From Brevibacterium sp. RIT 803 (GTDB lineage: Bacteria; Actinomycetota; Actinomycetes; Actinomycetales; Brevibacteriaceae), in contig NZ_JAFEMW010000003.1 of the NCBI RefSeq assembly GCF_016892625.1, forward strand, positions 248,001 to 312,000: 64,000 bases of DNA. Direction: 5' to 3'. The position numbers were made by a program, and so were the translations under genes. This document shows positions 1-7,934 of this stretch, piece by piece. Below the pieces are notes generated by a model. It was not told the origin of the DNA and did no database searches. It worked only from the letters and a program-made list of their open reading frames with translations. Numbering within the stretch: the first letter of the stretch is position 1; each line of letters opens with the position of its first letter.

Positions 1-1385
1 ATGCAGTGACGAGGCTGCATGGAGGCGATGACGTCGAGTTCGGCGAATCGGGCGACATCGGCAGGCTGAATGAATTGGGCGTGCTCGACACGATGGCGCA
101 GTGGGCGTTCGAAGCGCTCCTGCGCCTCCTTCGTGGTCTGGTGCAGACGTTCGAAGACGTTGAGCACATGGTGGTTGGCCTGGTCGCCGATGGCATGGAT
201 GGCAACAGAGATACCGGCCTCGGTGGCACGGCGTGCGTTCTCGAACAGGTCGTCCTCTGACATCTGAGCGATCCCATAGTTGGCATCCTCTGGTGCACTG
301 CTCAGGGCGTCCTCGGGCACAGTGCCGGGGTAGGTGTAGAACTCCTGCTCGGCACCTGCCTCGTCTCCAGCCTCGCCGGGGGTCACAGTCTCTGCGTGAG
401 CGTGCGGCTCGGGAAACGGTGAGGACATGTGACAGGTGTGCGAGCCCAGGGCTCCATCGGAGAACAGCTTCAGGCCACCTCGGCGCAGCCAGTCATCGCC
501 GTCGCCTGTGTGCCATCCGGTCTCGATGGCCCAGGGCACCTCCGGTGAGCGCAGGTACTTCGTGACACGGATGTGCTGTCGGTCGGCTTCGCGCAGGTCG
601 TACCACCCCAGCGTCGAGGCGATGGAGTCGAAGTCGTGGATCCCGGTCAGCCCTTGGGAGAGGAACAGCTTCTGGGTGCGATCGAGTCGCTCGACCTGTT
701 CTGCGCGGGAGGGTTCGGGAATGAATCTGGCCACCAGGTCGGTGGCATCCTCACGGACCAGCCCGGTCAGCGAGCCCTCGTCATCGCGCACGAATTCTCC
801 GCCGAACGGGTCCGCGGTGAGATCATCGATGCCGGCGATCTCCAGGCCGTGGGCATTCGTCCAGAGGGTGTGGAGATCGACCGACCACATCGCCACCGGG
901 TGGTCAGGCACGGCTTGGTCGAGGAGTTCGCGATCGGGGTAGCGCGGGTCATCCCACTTGTTGATGTCCCACCCTGAACCGACCACCCATTCGCCGAACG
1001 GCATCTGGCTGGCGCGTTCTCGGATGGCGTCGACCGCCTCGGTCAAGGATCGGACATCGGAGAGATCGAGGTCGGTCAGGGAGTCCGCGTAGTGGATCGA
1101 GTGCATGTGCGCGTCTACGAGGCCGGGCAGGATGACCTGGCCGGCGCAGTCGATCTCTTCGATTTCGAGGCCCGGAATCACCGTTGTGGCTCCGATTCCT
1201 CCCGCCGAGGCGAGCGCTGCCGTAGTCGAAGACTCGGAGGCTGCGATGTCGAGCAGTTCGGCTCTGGTGCCCACGGCCACGATCGTCTCCCCCTCGACGA
1301 GGATCGAGTCGGGTGCCACCGCCGAGGTGTCATCAGGGGCGGCAGGTGCAAAACTTCGCACGACGGCATTGGAGAACAGACGCAT
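1..1385 (-). CDS. Amidohydrolase family 3 (YtcJ-like) metal-dependent hydrolase, C-terminus cut by window edge
   Basis: The reading frame runs open from an ATG at 1385 to the window edge (461 codons), so the C-terminus is missing. It shows the amidohydrolase-3 layout: a beta-sandwich start, then VILPGLVDAHMHS with the metal pair H93/H95, GLKLFSDGALGS in the middle, IHAIGDQAN and RVEHAQF, each supplying further metal or catalytic histidines. Family members hydrolyse C-N bonds in amides, formamides or cyclic ureas in the cytosol; the substrate cannot be read from sequence. It is transcribed away from the membrane protein gene at 1489, with about 100 bp between them. No lipobox or signal peptide is seen. 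Family assignment is firm, substrate unknown. Confidence 0.85.
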   Translation of the reverse strand, partial: MRLFSNAVVRSFAPAAPDDTSAVAPDSILVEGETIVAVGTRAELLDIAASESSTTAALASAGGIGATTVIPGLEIEEIDCAGQVILPGLVDAHMHSIHYADSLTDLDLSDVRSLTEAVDAIRERASQMPFGEWVVGSGWDINKWDDPRYPDRELLDQAVPDHPVAMWSVDLHTLWTNAHGLEIAGIDDLTADPFGGEFVRDDEGSLTGLVREDATDLVARFIPEPSRAEQVERLDRTQKLFLSQGLTGIHDFDSIASTLGWYDLREADRQHIRVTKYLRSPEVPWAIETGWHTGDGDDWLRRGGLKLFSDGALGSHTCHMSSPFPEPHAHAETVTPGEAGDEAGAEQEFYTYPGTVPEDALSSAPEDANYGIAQMSEDDLFENARRATEAGISVAIHAIGDQANHHVLNVFERLHQTTKEAQERFERPLRHRVEHAQFIQPADVARFAELDVIASMQPRHC

Positions 1386-1488
1386 GAGCACCAGTCTAGA
1401 GCGCAAGTGCACGCGTTCCGGGCTGGGGCGCGAGGTGGTTTCTGCGCGCCGATACCGCGGCTCTTCTACCGGGAGTAGAATCCGAGGC

Positions 1489-1998
1489 ATGGCCACTGTC
1501 TTCAGTTCTCAGGACACCCGTCTCGCCGCGGGTGCTCGCATCGTTCTTCCTGCCATCTGGCTCGGTCTCATCATCGGCATCTCCCTCATCGAGGCGCCGC
1601 TGAAGTTCACCGCGCCGGGCATCACGATCCCGCTGGGGCTGGGCATCGGCCGTCTGGTCTTCACCGCCATGAACTGGGTCGAGATCGTCATCGCCGTGAT
1701 CCTGCTGTGGTCGGTGTTCAAGTCGGCCGTCGGTGCCCGGTACCGGCAGCTGACATGTGCGGTGACGGTCGTCCTCATCGCCAAGGTCGCCGTGATCCGA
1801 CCCCTGCTCAACAAACGCACCGATGCTGTGCTCGCCGGTGTCGATGACGGCGGGTCGAGCCTGCACCTGTTCTACATCGCCGCCGACGGTCTGCTCATCG
1901 TCGGCCTCGCGGCCGCACTCGTCGTCGCTGTACGCCGCTGGGTCACGATCCGACCAGCCAGTGCCGACTCGGCAGGCAGTTCAGACTCCCTGCACTGA
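1489..1998 (+). CDS. Small integral membrane protein with four predicted helices, function unknown
   Basis: 169 residues. Four hydrophobic segments can be read at roughly residues 13-30, 48-72, 85-100 and 125-148. The segment SLIEAPLKFTAPGI between helices 1 and 2 looks like a conserved loop that I associate with uncharacterised actinobacterial membrane proteins; this is recollection, not a search. The ATG at 1489 is chosen because it opens directly into the first helix; the frame is open further upstream, but that part lies antisense to the amidohydrolase. It ends 20 bp before the convergent ABC ATPase gene. No function is assigned. Confidence 0.7.
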   Translation: MATVFSSQDTRLAAGARIVLPAIWLGLIIGISLIEAPLKFTAPGITIPLGLGIGRLVFTAMNWVEIVIAVILLWSVFKSAVGARYRQLTCAVTVVLIAKVAVIRPLLNKRTDAVLAGVDDGGSSLHLFYIAADGLLIVGLAAALVVAVRRWVTIRPASADSAGSSDSLH

Positions 1999-2017
1999 CG
2001 CTCAGTAGTACACGCAC

Positions 2018-2773
2018 TCAGTAGTACACGGCCAACCGACCGCGCGGGCCGTCGATGACGTCGACGGGGGTGTCGAAGACGCGGGTGAGCACCTCGGCGG
2101 TCATGATCTCCGCAGGTGTCCCGAACTCGACGATGCTGCCGGTCTTCACGGCACAGATGTGATCGGCATAGTGCCCGGCGAAGTTGATGTCGTGAAGAAC
2201 GATGACGATGGTCCGCCCCATCTGTGTGGCGGCCCGACGCAGGTGCGCCATCATCTGCACGGAGTGCTTCATGTCCAGGTTGTTCAGGGGTTCGTCCAGC
2301 AGGACGTAGTCGGTGTCCTGAGCCAGCACCATGGCCACGTAGGCGCGCTGCCTCTGCCCGCCGGAGAGCTCGTCGATGAACCGGCCCTCGAGGTCACTGA
2401 GTTCGAGGAAGTCGATCGCCTGGGAGATGATCTCCTCGTCGGCAGCTGTCAGGCGTCCCTTGGAGTAGGGAAAACGGCCGAAGCCGACGAGCTGGCGGAT
2501 CGTCAACCTGGTGATGAAGTGGTTCTCCTGGCGCAGGATGGACACGATCTTCGCCAGGTCCTTCGACTTCGTTGACGACACGTCATAACCGGCGACCTCG
2601 ATCGCCCCCTCGTCGATGCCCAGCAGGCGGCCGATCATCGTCAGCAGCGTTGACTTCCCGGCGCCGTTGGGTCCGACCAGCGCGGTGACTCCCCCGGCGG
2701 GGATCTGCAGATCGACGGGACCGATCTCGACATCGTTGCTGTAGGACTTGCGGACATCGCGCAGTGTGATCAC
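2018..2773 (-). CDS. Siderophore ABC transporter ATP-binding protein, YclP/CeuD-like
   Basis: 251 residues. Hydrolyses ATP on the cytoplasmic face to drive import of an iron-siderophore complex. Walker A GPNGAGKST lies at 34-42, signature LSGGQ at 136-140 and Walker B VLLDEP at 157-162, with a switch histidine in VIVLHDIN. FGRFPYSKGRLT and LLDEPLNNLDMKHSV closely resemble my memory of Bacillus YclP, the petrobactin importer ATPase. The start is a GTG at 2773 that overlaps the stop of the upstream permease by four bases (GTGA), implying translational coupling. It is the last gene of a four-gene operon. A short duplication covers its stop codon (2001-2030). Confidence 0.9.
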   Translation of the reverse strand: MITLRDVRKSYSNDVEIGPVDLQIPAGGVTALVGPNGAGKSTLLTMIGRLLGIDEGAIEVAGYDVSSTKSKDLAKIVSILRQENHFITRLTIRQLVGFGRFPYSKGRLTAADEEIISQAIDFLELSDLEGRFIDELSGGQRQRAYVAMVLAQDTDYVLLDEPLNNLDMKHSVQMMAHLRRAATQMGRTIVIVLHDINFAGHYADHICAVKTGSIVEFGTPAEIMTAEVLTRVFDTPVDVIDGPRGRLAVYY

Positions 2774-3846
2774 AGGCGTCCCTTTCTCATGATGACGAAG
2801 AGGAATGCACCTCCGCCGATGACCTCGATGATGATGGAGACGACGCCCTCGGCGTAGAACAGGTTCTTCATAATGAAGTACGCCCCGCCCAGGACGACGA
2901 ACCCGAGGAGTCCGGCCATCGGCAGCACGTATCTGTGGTCGTAGGTGTCGGAGAACTGGTAGGCGAGCATCGCGACGAGGAAGCCGAGGAAGATCATCGG
3001 TCCGATCATCGACACGGACACGGCCATGAGGATCGAGACGAAGAACAGGATCTTCATCATCTCGACCTTGTGGTTGAGTCCCAGGTTGCTGGTCGTGTCC
3101 CTGCCGAGTGCGAGGACGTTGAGTCGGGAGGAGCTCAGGTAGATCGCGGCGCAGGCGAGCAGACACAACGGGATGGAGACAGGGAGATAGCTGGAGTCCG
3201 AGTTCGAGATCGAGCCGAAGAGCCGGGCCGCGAGCACGTCGAATTCACTCGGTGTCAGGGTCCGCTGCATGAACGTCGCGATCGAGCCGAGTCCGCCGCC
3301 GATGACGACGCCGATGAGCAGCATGATCGCGATATTGCCGTATCGGCCTGAGAGCAGCCAGCCGTAGAGCGCGAGCGAGAGCCCCACCATGAGCAGCAGC
3401 TGCACGGTGAAAGGCACGAGCCCCTTGAGCTCGACGATCGCTGTGACCCCGAAGAAGTACATGGCCCCGGTTTGGATGGCAACGTACAGCGATTCGAAGC
3501 CCATGATCGACGGCGTGATGATCCGGTTGTTCGTCACCGTCTGGAACGCCACGGTCGCGAACGCCTGGCACAGTGCGACGACCGCGATGACGACGAGGTT
3601 CTTCATCCGCAGCTGCGCAATGAGCCAGAATCCCTCATCGGTGATCGGCATCGGGTTGTCCCAGGCCAGGAGGCCAAGGGCGATGGCCGCCGAGGCGACG
3701 ATGAGGCCGACCATGAGCGACCAGTACCGCCACTTGGATGTGGGCGTGGCCAACGACCCGGAGGAGCGCCGAGGCGGTCCCGGGGTCCGCTGTATCCTCG
3801 CCGAGGCCGCGTGCTCTGTCGTCTCAGCAGACATGGCGCGCCTCAT
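2770..3846 (-). CDS. Siderophore ABC transporter permease, FecCD family (second permease)
   Basis: 358 residues from the ATG at 3846, which overlaps the preceding permease stop as ATGA; an ATG 12 bases further in (MSAETTE) is an alternative. A polar N-terminal tail of about 50 residues precedes eight to ten membrane helices typical of FecCD/BtuC permeases. ITPSIMGFESLYVAIQTG and LALGRDTTSNLGLNHK are the family motifs in the region that docks on the ATPase. It should form a heterodimer with the permease encoded at 3843-4856 in the cytoplasmic membrane. The paired-permease organisation is that of YclNOPQ and CeuBCDE systems. Confidence 0.9.
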   Translation of the reverse strand: MRRAMSAETTEHAASARIQRTPGPPRRSSGSLATPTSKWRYWSLMVGLIVASAAIALGLLAWDNPMPITDEGFWLIAQLRMKNLVVIAVVALCQAFATVAFQTVTNNRIITPSIMGFESLYVAIQTGAMYFFGVTAIVELKGLVPFTVQLLLMVGLSLALYGWLLSGRYGNIAIMLLIGVVIGGGLGSIATFMQRTLTPSEFDVLAARLFGSISNSDSSYLPVSIPLCLLACAAIYLSSSRLNVLALGRDTTSNLGLNHKVEMMKILFFVSILMAVSVSMIGPMIFLGFLVAMLAYQFSDTYDHRYVLPMAGLLGFVVLGGAYFIMKNLFYAEGVVSIIIEVIGGGAFLFVIMRKGRL

Positions 3847-4856
3847 CCCCGCTTCCGCTGCCGTAGGAGGAGCCCGACGAACACCGCGGCGCCGACGACT
3901 CCGAGGATAACGGAGACCGGCAGTTCGAAGGGCATGATGATGACTCGGCCGATGAGGTCGCAGATCGTGACGATCGCAATGCCCGACAAGCAGACCCAAG
4001 GCAGATTGCTGCGCAGGTCATCGCCGCGGATCATCGAGACGATATTGGGCACGATGAGGCCGAGGAACGGCAGGCTGCCGACCACCACCGTGACGACTCC
4101 AGTGGCGATGGCCACGAGGATGGTGCCGATGAGAATGACCTGGTTGTAGTTGAGACCGACGTTCGTCGCGACCTCTTTGCCCAGTCCGGCGACGGTGAAG
4201 CGATCGGCTGTGATGAAGACCGCGATGACGACGATGACAACGACCCACAGGATCTCGTACTGGCCCCGTAGGATCGAAGTGAAGTTGCCGGCGAACCAGA
4301 TGCCCAGGCTCTGGAGCATGTCAGTCTGAACCGCGATGAAGGTCGAGATCGCACCGACCACCGCGCCGAGCATGATGCCGATGATGGGCACGATGAGCGA
4401 TGACTTGAGGGAGACCCGGCGCAGGAACATGAAGAAGACCAGCGTGCCGATGAATGCGGCGATGATGGCCCCGATCATCCGTGCCAGGATCGACGCGTCC
4501 GGGTAGACGATGACGGTGAGCATCAGACCCAACCCGGCCCATTCCGTGGTGCCGGTGGTCGTCGGTTCGACGAATCGGTTCTGCGTCAGCAGCTGCATGA
4601 CCAGGCCGCACATGGCCATCGCCGCACCCGAGAGTACGAGAGCGATGGTGCGCGGCACGCGGGTGATCTGGAACATCTCGGCTCCCCCAACCCCGCCGAA
4701 GATGTCGTAGACGCCGGTGAAGAGGGAAAGTACGAGAAGGAGCAGGACGCCGAGGACGCCCACTGCCAACTTCCAGCTCAGCAGCTGCCCCTTTGCCCCG
4801 GCAAGGCTCTTCCTCGCCGAGGTGGCCTCGGCGAGGCCGTCGCGTGTACTCGTCAT
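3843..4856 (-). CDS. Siderophore ABC transporter permease, FecCD family (first permease)
   Basis: 337 residues, ATG at 4856. After a 27-residue cytoplasmic tail the chain is almost entirely membrane helices. RVPRTIALVLSGAAMAMCGL and QNRFVEPTTTGTTEWAG match the family motif following the second helix and resemble YclN. It lies 30 bp downstream of the binding-protein gene and overlaps the next permease by four bases, so the four genes almost certainly form one transcript. Its partner is the permease at 2770-3846. Substrate is inferred only from overall resemblance to catecholate/petrobactin-type importers. Confidence 0.9.
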   Translation of the reverse strand: MTSTRDGLAEATSARKSLAGAKGQLLSWKLAVGVLGVLLLLVLSLFTGVYDIFGGVGGAEMFQITRVPRTIALVLSGAAMAMCGLVMQLLTQNRFVEPTTTGTTEWAGLGLMLTVIVYPDASILARMIGAIIAAFIGTLVFFMFLRRVSLKSSLIVPIIGIMLGAVVGAISTFIAVQTDMLQSLGIWFAGNFTSILRGQYEILWVVVIVVIAVFITADRFTVAGLGKEVATNVGLNYNQVILIGTILVAIATGVVTVVVGSLPFLGLIVPNIVSMIRGDDLRSNLPWVCLSGIAIVTICDLIGRVIIMPFELPVSVILGVVGAAVFVGLLLRQRKRG

Positions 4857-4886
4857 TCTCTCGATCTCAATTGCTGCTGCGCGGCG

Positions 4887-5879
4887 CTATTTCTGCTCTT
4901 CGAGCTTGTCAGCGAATGAGTTGAAGAACTCGGTGTAGGTCTGGATGCCTTCATTGAGATAGGTGTCCTGCGGGAAGTACACGATCTTGTCGTCCTTGAC
5001 CGCGGGCACATCCTTGAGCGCCTCTGACTTCTCGAGCACCTCGGCGGCGGGAGCCGATCCCTCATCGCGCTCGTCGGGGGCGAAGGAAGCGTCACGGTCC
5101 AAGACGATCATGAGCTCGGGTTCGGAGTCGGCGATCGCCTCGACGGAGATGTCGTCTCCCTGGTGGTCCTCGCTGCTGGAGTCCACTTCGAGGGCCGGAT
5201 CCAGACCGAGGATGTCGAAGACCGGTCCGACGGTGCGCCCGACAGAAGGAGCCGAATAGCCGATGTCACCCGCCGAGGTGATGAGGCCCATGGCCTTGTC
5301 ATTGCTGTCGTAGGCAGCCTTGGCTCGTTTCACCGAGGCATCGTAGTCGTCGACGATCTTCTTCGCTTCGTCCTGTTTGCCGAAGACCTCTCCCAAGGTT
5401 GTCGTCTGGCGTTTGAGCTCGGAGCCGAAGTCTTCGCCATCGCGCGGATCGAGTTCGACCACGGTGGCCTCGGGTGCCAGCTTCGCAAGGTCGTCATGGA
5501 ACTGTGCGAATCGCTGGCCGTTGATGATGAGGTCGGGCTTGGCCTCGACGACCTTCTCCAGGTCGGGCTCACGGTGGGATCCGAGGTCGAGGACGGAGTC
5601 GTCCTTCGTGTAGCTGAGCCCCTCGGGCATCAGAGAGACCGCCCCAGCACTGAGTTCGATGCCCCACGTGTCGAGAGTCTCGAATGTGCGGTTGTCTGTG
5701 GCGACCACAGATGAAGGAGGGCTCGCCACGCTCTGCGCTCCATTGTTGTCCTCGATGTCGATGGTGCTGCCGGAATCGGCATCGGCACCGGTGTCATCGG
5801 CGGCAGCTTGGCCGCAGCCGGCCAGAGCGAGTGCAACGACGCCGGCCAGGGCGGTGAAACGAAGACGTGACGAACCCAT
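4887..5879 (-). CDS. Siderophore-binding lipoprotein of ABC transporter, YclQ/CeuE-like
   Basis: 330 residues. A signal peptide ends in the lipobox LAGC (19-22), so Cys22 should be lipidated and the protein anchored outside the membrane. An acidic linker follows, then a periplasmic-binding-protein fold with TFETLDTWGIE, LEKVVEAKPDLIINGQ and a C-terminal lobe containing PAVKDDKIVYFP. It captures the ferric siderophore and hands it to the two permeases. First gene of the operon; the ribosome site AGGAAG sits nine bases before the ATG. An iron box about 55 bp upstream predicts repression by an IdeR/DmdR1-type protein when iron is plentiful. Confidence 0.9.
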   Translation of the reverse strand: MGSSRLRFTALAGVVALALAGCGQAAADDTGADADSGSTIDIEDNNGAQSVASPPSSVVATDNRTFETLDTWGIELSAGAVSLMPEGLSYTKDDSVLDLGSHREPDLEKVVEAKPDLIINGQRFAQFHDDLAKLAPEATVVELDPRDGEDFGSELKRQTTTLGEVFGKQDEAKKIVDDYDASVKRAKAAYDSNDKAMGLITSAGDIGYSAPSVGRTVGPVFDILGLDPALEVDSSSEDHQGDDISVEAIADSEPELMIVLDRDASFAPDERDEGSAPAAEVLEKSEALKDVPAVKDDKIVYFPQDTYLNEGIQTYTEFFNSFADKLEEQK

Positions 5880-5932
5880 GGTGATCTACTTCCTGCAAAA
5901 GTCATTGATGTCAGATGAACACGAACCGTGAA

Positions 5933-5951
5933 TTAGCTTAGCCTAAGCTTC
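5933..5951 (-). promoter_or_regulatory. Iron box (IdeR/DtxR-type operator) for the siderophore ABC operon
   Basis: TTAGCTTAGCCTAAGCTTC matches the DtxR/IdeR consensus TTAGGTTAGSCTAACCTAA at 15 of 19 positions. The core AGCTTAG-C-CTAAGCT is a perfect inverted repeat. It lies between the promoter region and the binding-protein start, as expected for iron-dependent repression. The only DtxR-family gene in this window looks manganese-type, so the iron regulator is presumably encoded elsewhere. Confidence 0.75.
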
Positions 5952-6011
5952 ACGAAATACGTGAGCATAATCTATCGTTATTCATCTCACATTGACAGCG
6001 GAAGTAGTCAG

Positions 6012-6974
6012 TCAGATCGAGGCGATGAGGCGTCGCACTTCGTCTTCGGACTCCGCAGCGGCAGTGGGACCACCTGATCCACCGCGGTGCACGAAGGCAC
6101 CGGACTCGGCGGCAATGACGCCGCCGCCTGCATAGTCATAGATTCCGAGTCCTCGTTCGGCATAGCCGTTGACCTTGCCCTCTGCGAGCATGCACAGGTC
6201 GATAGCCGCCGATCCGCAGCGCCGGATATCGTCGTAGCCGTCCATGAGGGTGAACAGCTTCGCCAGCTGCGGGCCGCGATTGCCCCCGGTGTAGGCGAAG
6301 CCGGTTGCCAGCAGCCTGCCGGAGAGTCCGACCGGTGTGCCGCGCAGCCGTCGAGCGGGGAGACGATCCGCTCCTCGACCCCCGGAGAGCTGCCCCTCGA
6401 CGCGATAGGCCCCACGCCCCTTCGCTCCCACCCAGGTGGCATTCAACCCCGGAGAGGCGACGAGGCCGATGAGCCACCGCTCCTCGCCAAGGCCCCGCCC
6501 GTGGGCCTCGCCTGCCTCACAGACCCCAACCGAGAAAGCGTAGTGCTCGATGTTGCGCACGTAGTTCACGGTTCCGTCGATGGGGTCCACATGCCACTCC
6601 AACGGCGGACCGTCGTCGCTCATGTCGAGGAGGTCATCGCCACCAGGGTCGAAGCCGTTGAGCCTGACTACAACCTGCGCATCGAAGAAGTCGATGGGAT
6701 CCAGCGCCGGCGCACCTTCCTCACCGACCATGGTGTCCGAGGGGCGAACCTTCGCCAGGTATCCGCGGACGAGTGATTCGATCTGCGCGTCTGCGAGAGT
6801 CACGAGGTCGTTGGGCGAAGTCTTCGTATCCACCACGGAAGCGTCAAGCTGCGCCCCGAGGGAGCTGCGCCAGGCTTCCATCTGCTCCCACGCCATCAAG
6901 GATAGGTCCGAGGCGATGCGCATCAATGGCAGATCGTTGAGGGCACTGGGCAGAAGGTCGGTCTCTGAGCTCAT
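6012..6974 (-). CDS. Inositol monophosphatase family protein
   Basis: 320 residues. Magnesium-dependent phosphomonoesterase of the IMPase/FIG superfamily. Metal motifs are visible in order: VGEE near residue 84, WHVDPIDGTVNYVR near 127-140, and GLGIYDYAGGGVIAAESGA near the C-terminus, with RRCGSAAIDLCMLAEGKVNGY before it. These are the full set of family signatures, so it should be active. The substrate could be inositol phosphate, histidinol phosphate, fructose-1,6-bisphosphate or PAP; the sequence does not decide. About 45 residues after the first motif (FFDAQVVVRLNGFDPGGDD) look like an acidic insertion. It stands alone, downstream of the iron transporter promoter. Confidence 0.85.
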   Translation of the reverse strand: MSSETDLLPSALNDLPLMRIASDLSLMAWEQMEAWRSSLGAQLDASVVDTKTSPNDLVTLADAQIESLVRGYLAKVRPSDTMVGEEGAPALDPIDFFDAQVVVRLNGFDPGGDDLLDMSDDGPPLEWHVDPIDGTVNYVRNIEHYAFSVGVCEAGEAHGRGLGEERWLIGLVASPGLNATWVGAKGRGAYRVEGQLSGGRGADRLPARRLRGTPVGLSGRLLATGFAYTGGNRGPQLAKLFTLMDGYDDIRRCGSAAIDLCMLAEGKVNGYAERGLGIYDYAGGGVIAAESGAFVHRGGSGGPTAAAESEDEVRRLIASI

Positions 6975-7417
6975 GGTTCAACTCTAGTCGGCCCCAGCGG
7001 GGCCTCTCCTGTAACAACACTGCAATACAGGTCCGAGTGTGTACTTCTTGTATCTAAGCGTGATTGCAGCCGAACACCAGGGGGTTCGGGACTGGCGAAT
7101 TCGACCAACCGGACTTCACTGCGGGGAAGAGAAATCGATACTCAGGAACCGGACTTCCCGATCGCAAGAGCACTCGACCAGAAGGCCTCTCCTCCGGCCC
7201 TGGTCGGCCGTTCATCTAATGCCGTGTGCATGATTTTCACATGATTTCCACAATAAAGAACTCTTGTTATCAAAAGGTGATAAAACGAATGACTGAGGTC
7301 ACCATTGAGCAAACGAGGTGCCCCTCGGGTGCGAATCACGTCACTGTGATGCGCAGTCCCGAGGGGCACCTCGGTCCACCGTCGCTCAGCGAGCGCCTCT
7401 CCGGCGCCGCCTTGGCC
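6975..7417. other. Intergenic region without a convincing gene
   Basis: About 440 bp between the IMPase start and the small HTH gene end. The part from about 7219 to 7300 is clearly AT-rich and holds the inverted repeat TTATCA-N5-TGATAA (7267-7283). A strong compound hairpin fills 7314-7373. Short open frames exist on both strands, but none has a ribosome site or recognisable protein. Confidence 0.6.
7314..7373 (-). terminator. Compound hairpin, probable terminator of the small HTH gene
   Basis: Perfect 16-base arms CGAGGTGCCCCTCGGG (7314-7329) and its complement (7358-7373) enclose a 28-base loop that itself contains ATCAC...GTGAT. It lies about 45 bp beyond the stop of the convergent-facing HTH gene. 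No long T-run follows on the minus strand, so termination is likely but not certain. Confidence 0.55.
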
Positions 7418-7675
7418 CTATTTCGCGGGGGCTGGAATGGATCGTACGGACTCGCTGCGCTGGACCTGACCATGCCTGCGCACGATCTCCTGCACCGCCT
7501 GCGAGGAGGTACCCGCCGCCTCGGCGATGGACCCGAAGGTGGCCCCTTCCTCACGAGCGCGAAGAATCGCCATCACATAATCGGTATTGATCTTGGCCCG
7601 TTGACGAGAAACCTTTCGAACTGCACCAACTAAGGCTGTCTGGTCAACTGTTAATTCACGGGCGCGACGCGACAT
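7418..7675 (-). CDS. Small helix-turn-helix protein, 85 residues
   Basis: 85 residues with a basic N-terminus (MSRRARELTV) and a helix-turn-helix-like segment ATFGSIAEAAGTSSQAVQEI at about 49-68, where GTSSQAV would be the recognition helix start. GGGGAAG lies seven bases before the ATG. The protein resembles the isolated DNA-binding part of resolvase or MarR-type proteins rather than a complete known regulator. Upstream is 260 bp of AT-rich DNA, downstream a strong hairpin, so it is a stand-alone transcription unit. Possible nucleoid or phage-type small regulator; no function is assigned. Confidence 0.65.
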   Translation of the reverse strand: MSRRARELTVDQTALVGAVRKVSRQRAKINTDYVMAILRAREEGATFGSIAEAAGTSSQAVQEIVRRHGQVQRSESVRSIPAPAK

Positions 7676-7934
7676 GGTTTCTTCCCCTACTTATGACTAT
7701 GGCTCGATGCCATCTAGATGTGTAGTTCCATTAAATACCACGTATATGAGAATATGCCAATAATTCCCGAATTATAGAAGCTCAGGCGCTTTATTGCTCA
7801 TTTTATGTAACGGTTCAATAACGCCCGCGGGCTTTCCCGTTCCTTACTTAGGGGTAACCTCGTCCGCAGTCGGCACCATCCCACTCTCTGTTGAGCGAGT
7901 ACCTCACTGACAACTGAAGTGGCAGAATGCGGAC

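Noticed and set aside
436..977. Plus-strand frames in the first kilobase
   Set aside because: They lie opposite a continuous amidohydrolase frame with all catalytic motifs on the minus strand.
7039..7369. Small frames in the 7.0-7.4 kb gap
   Set aside because: No ribosome site, no recognisable protein and poor codon pattern; treated as intergenic.
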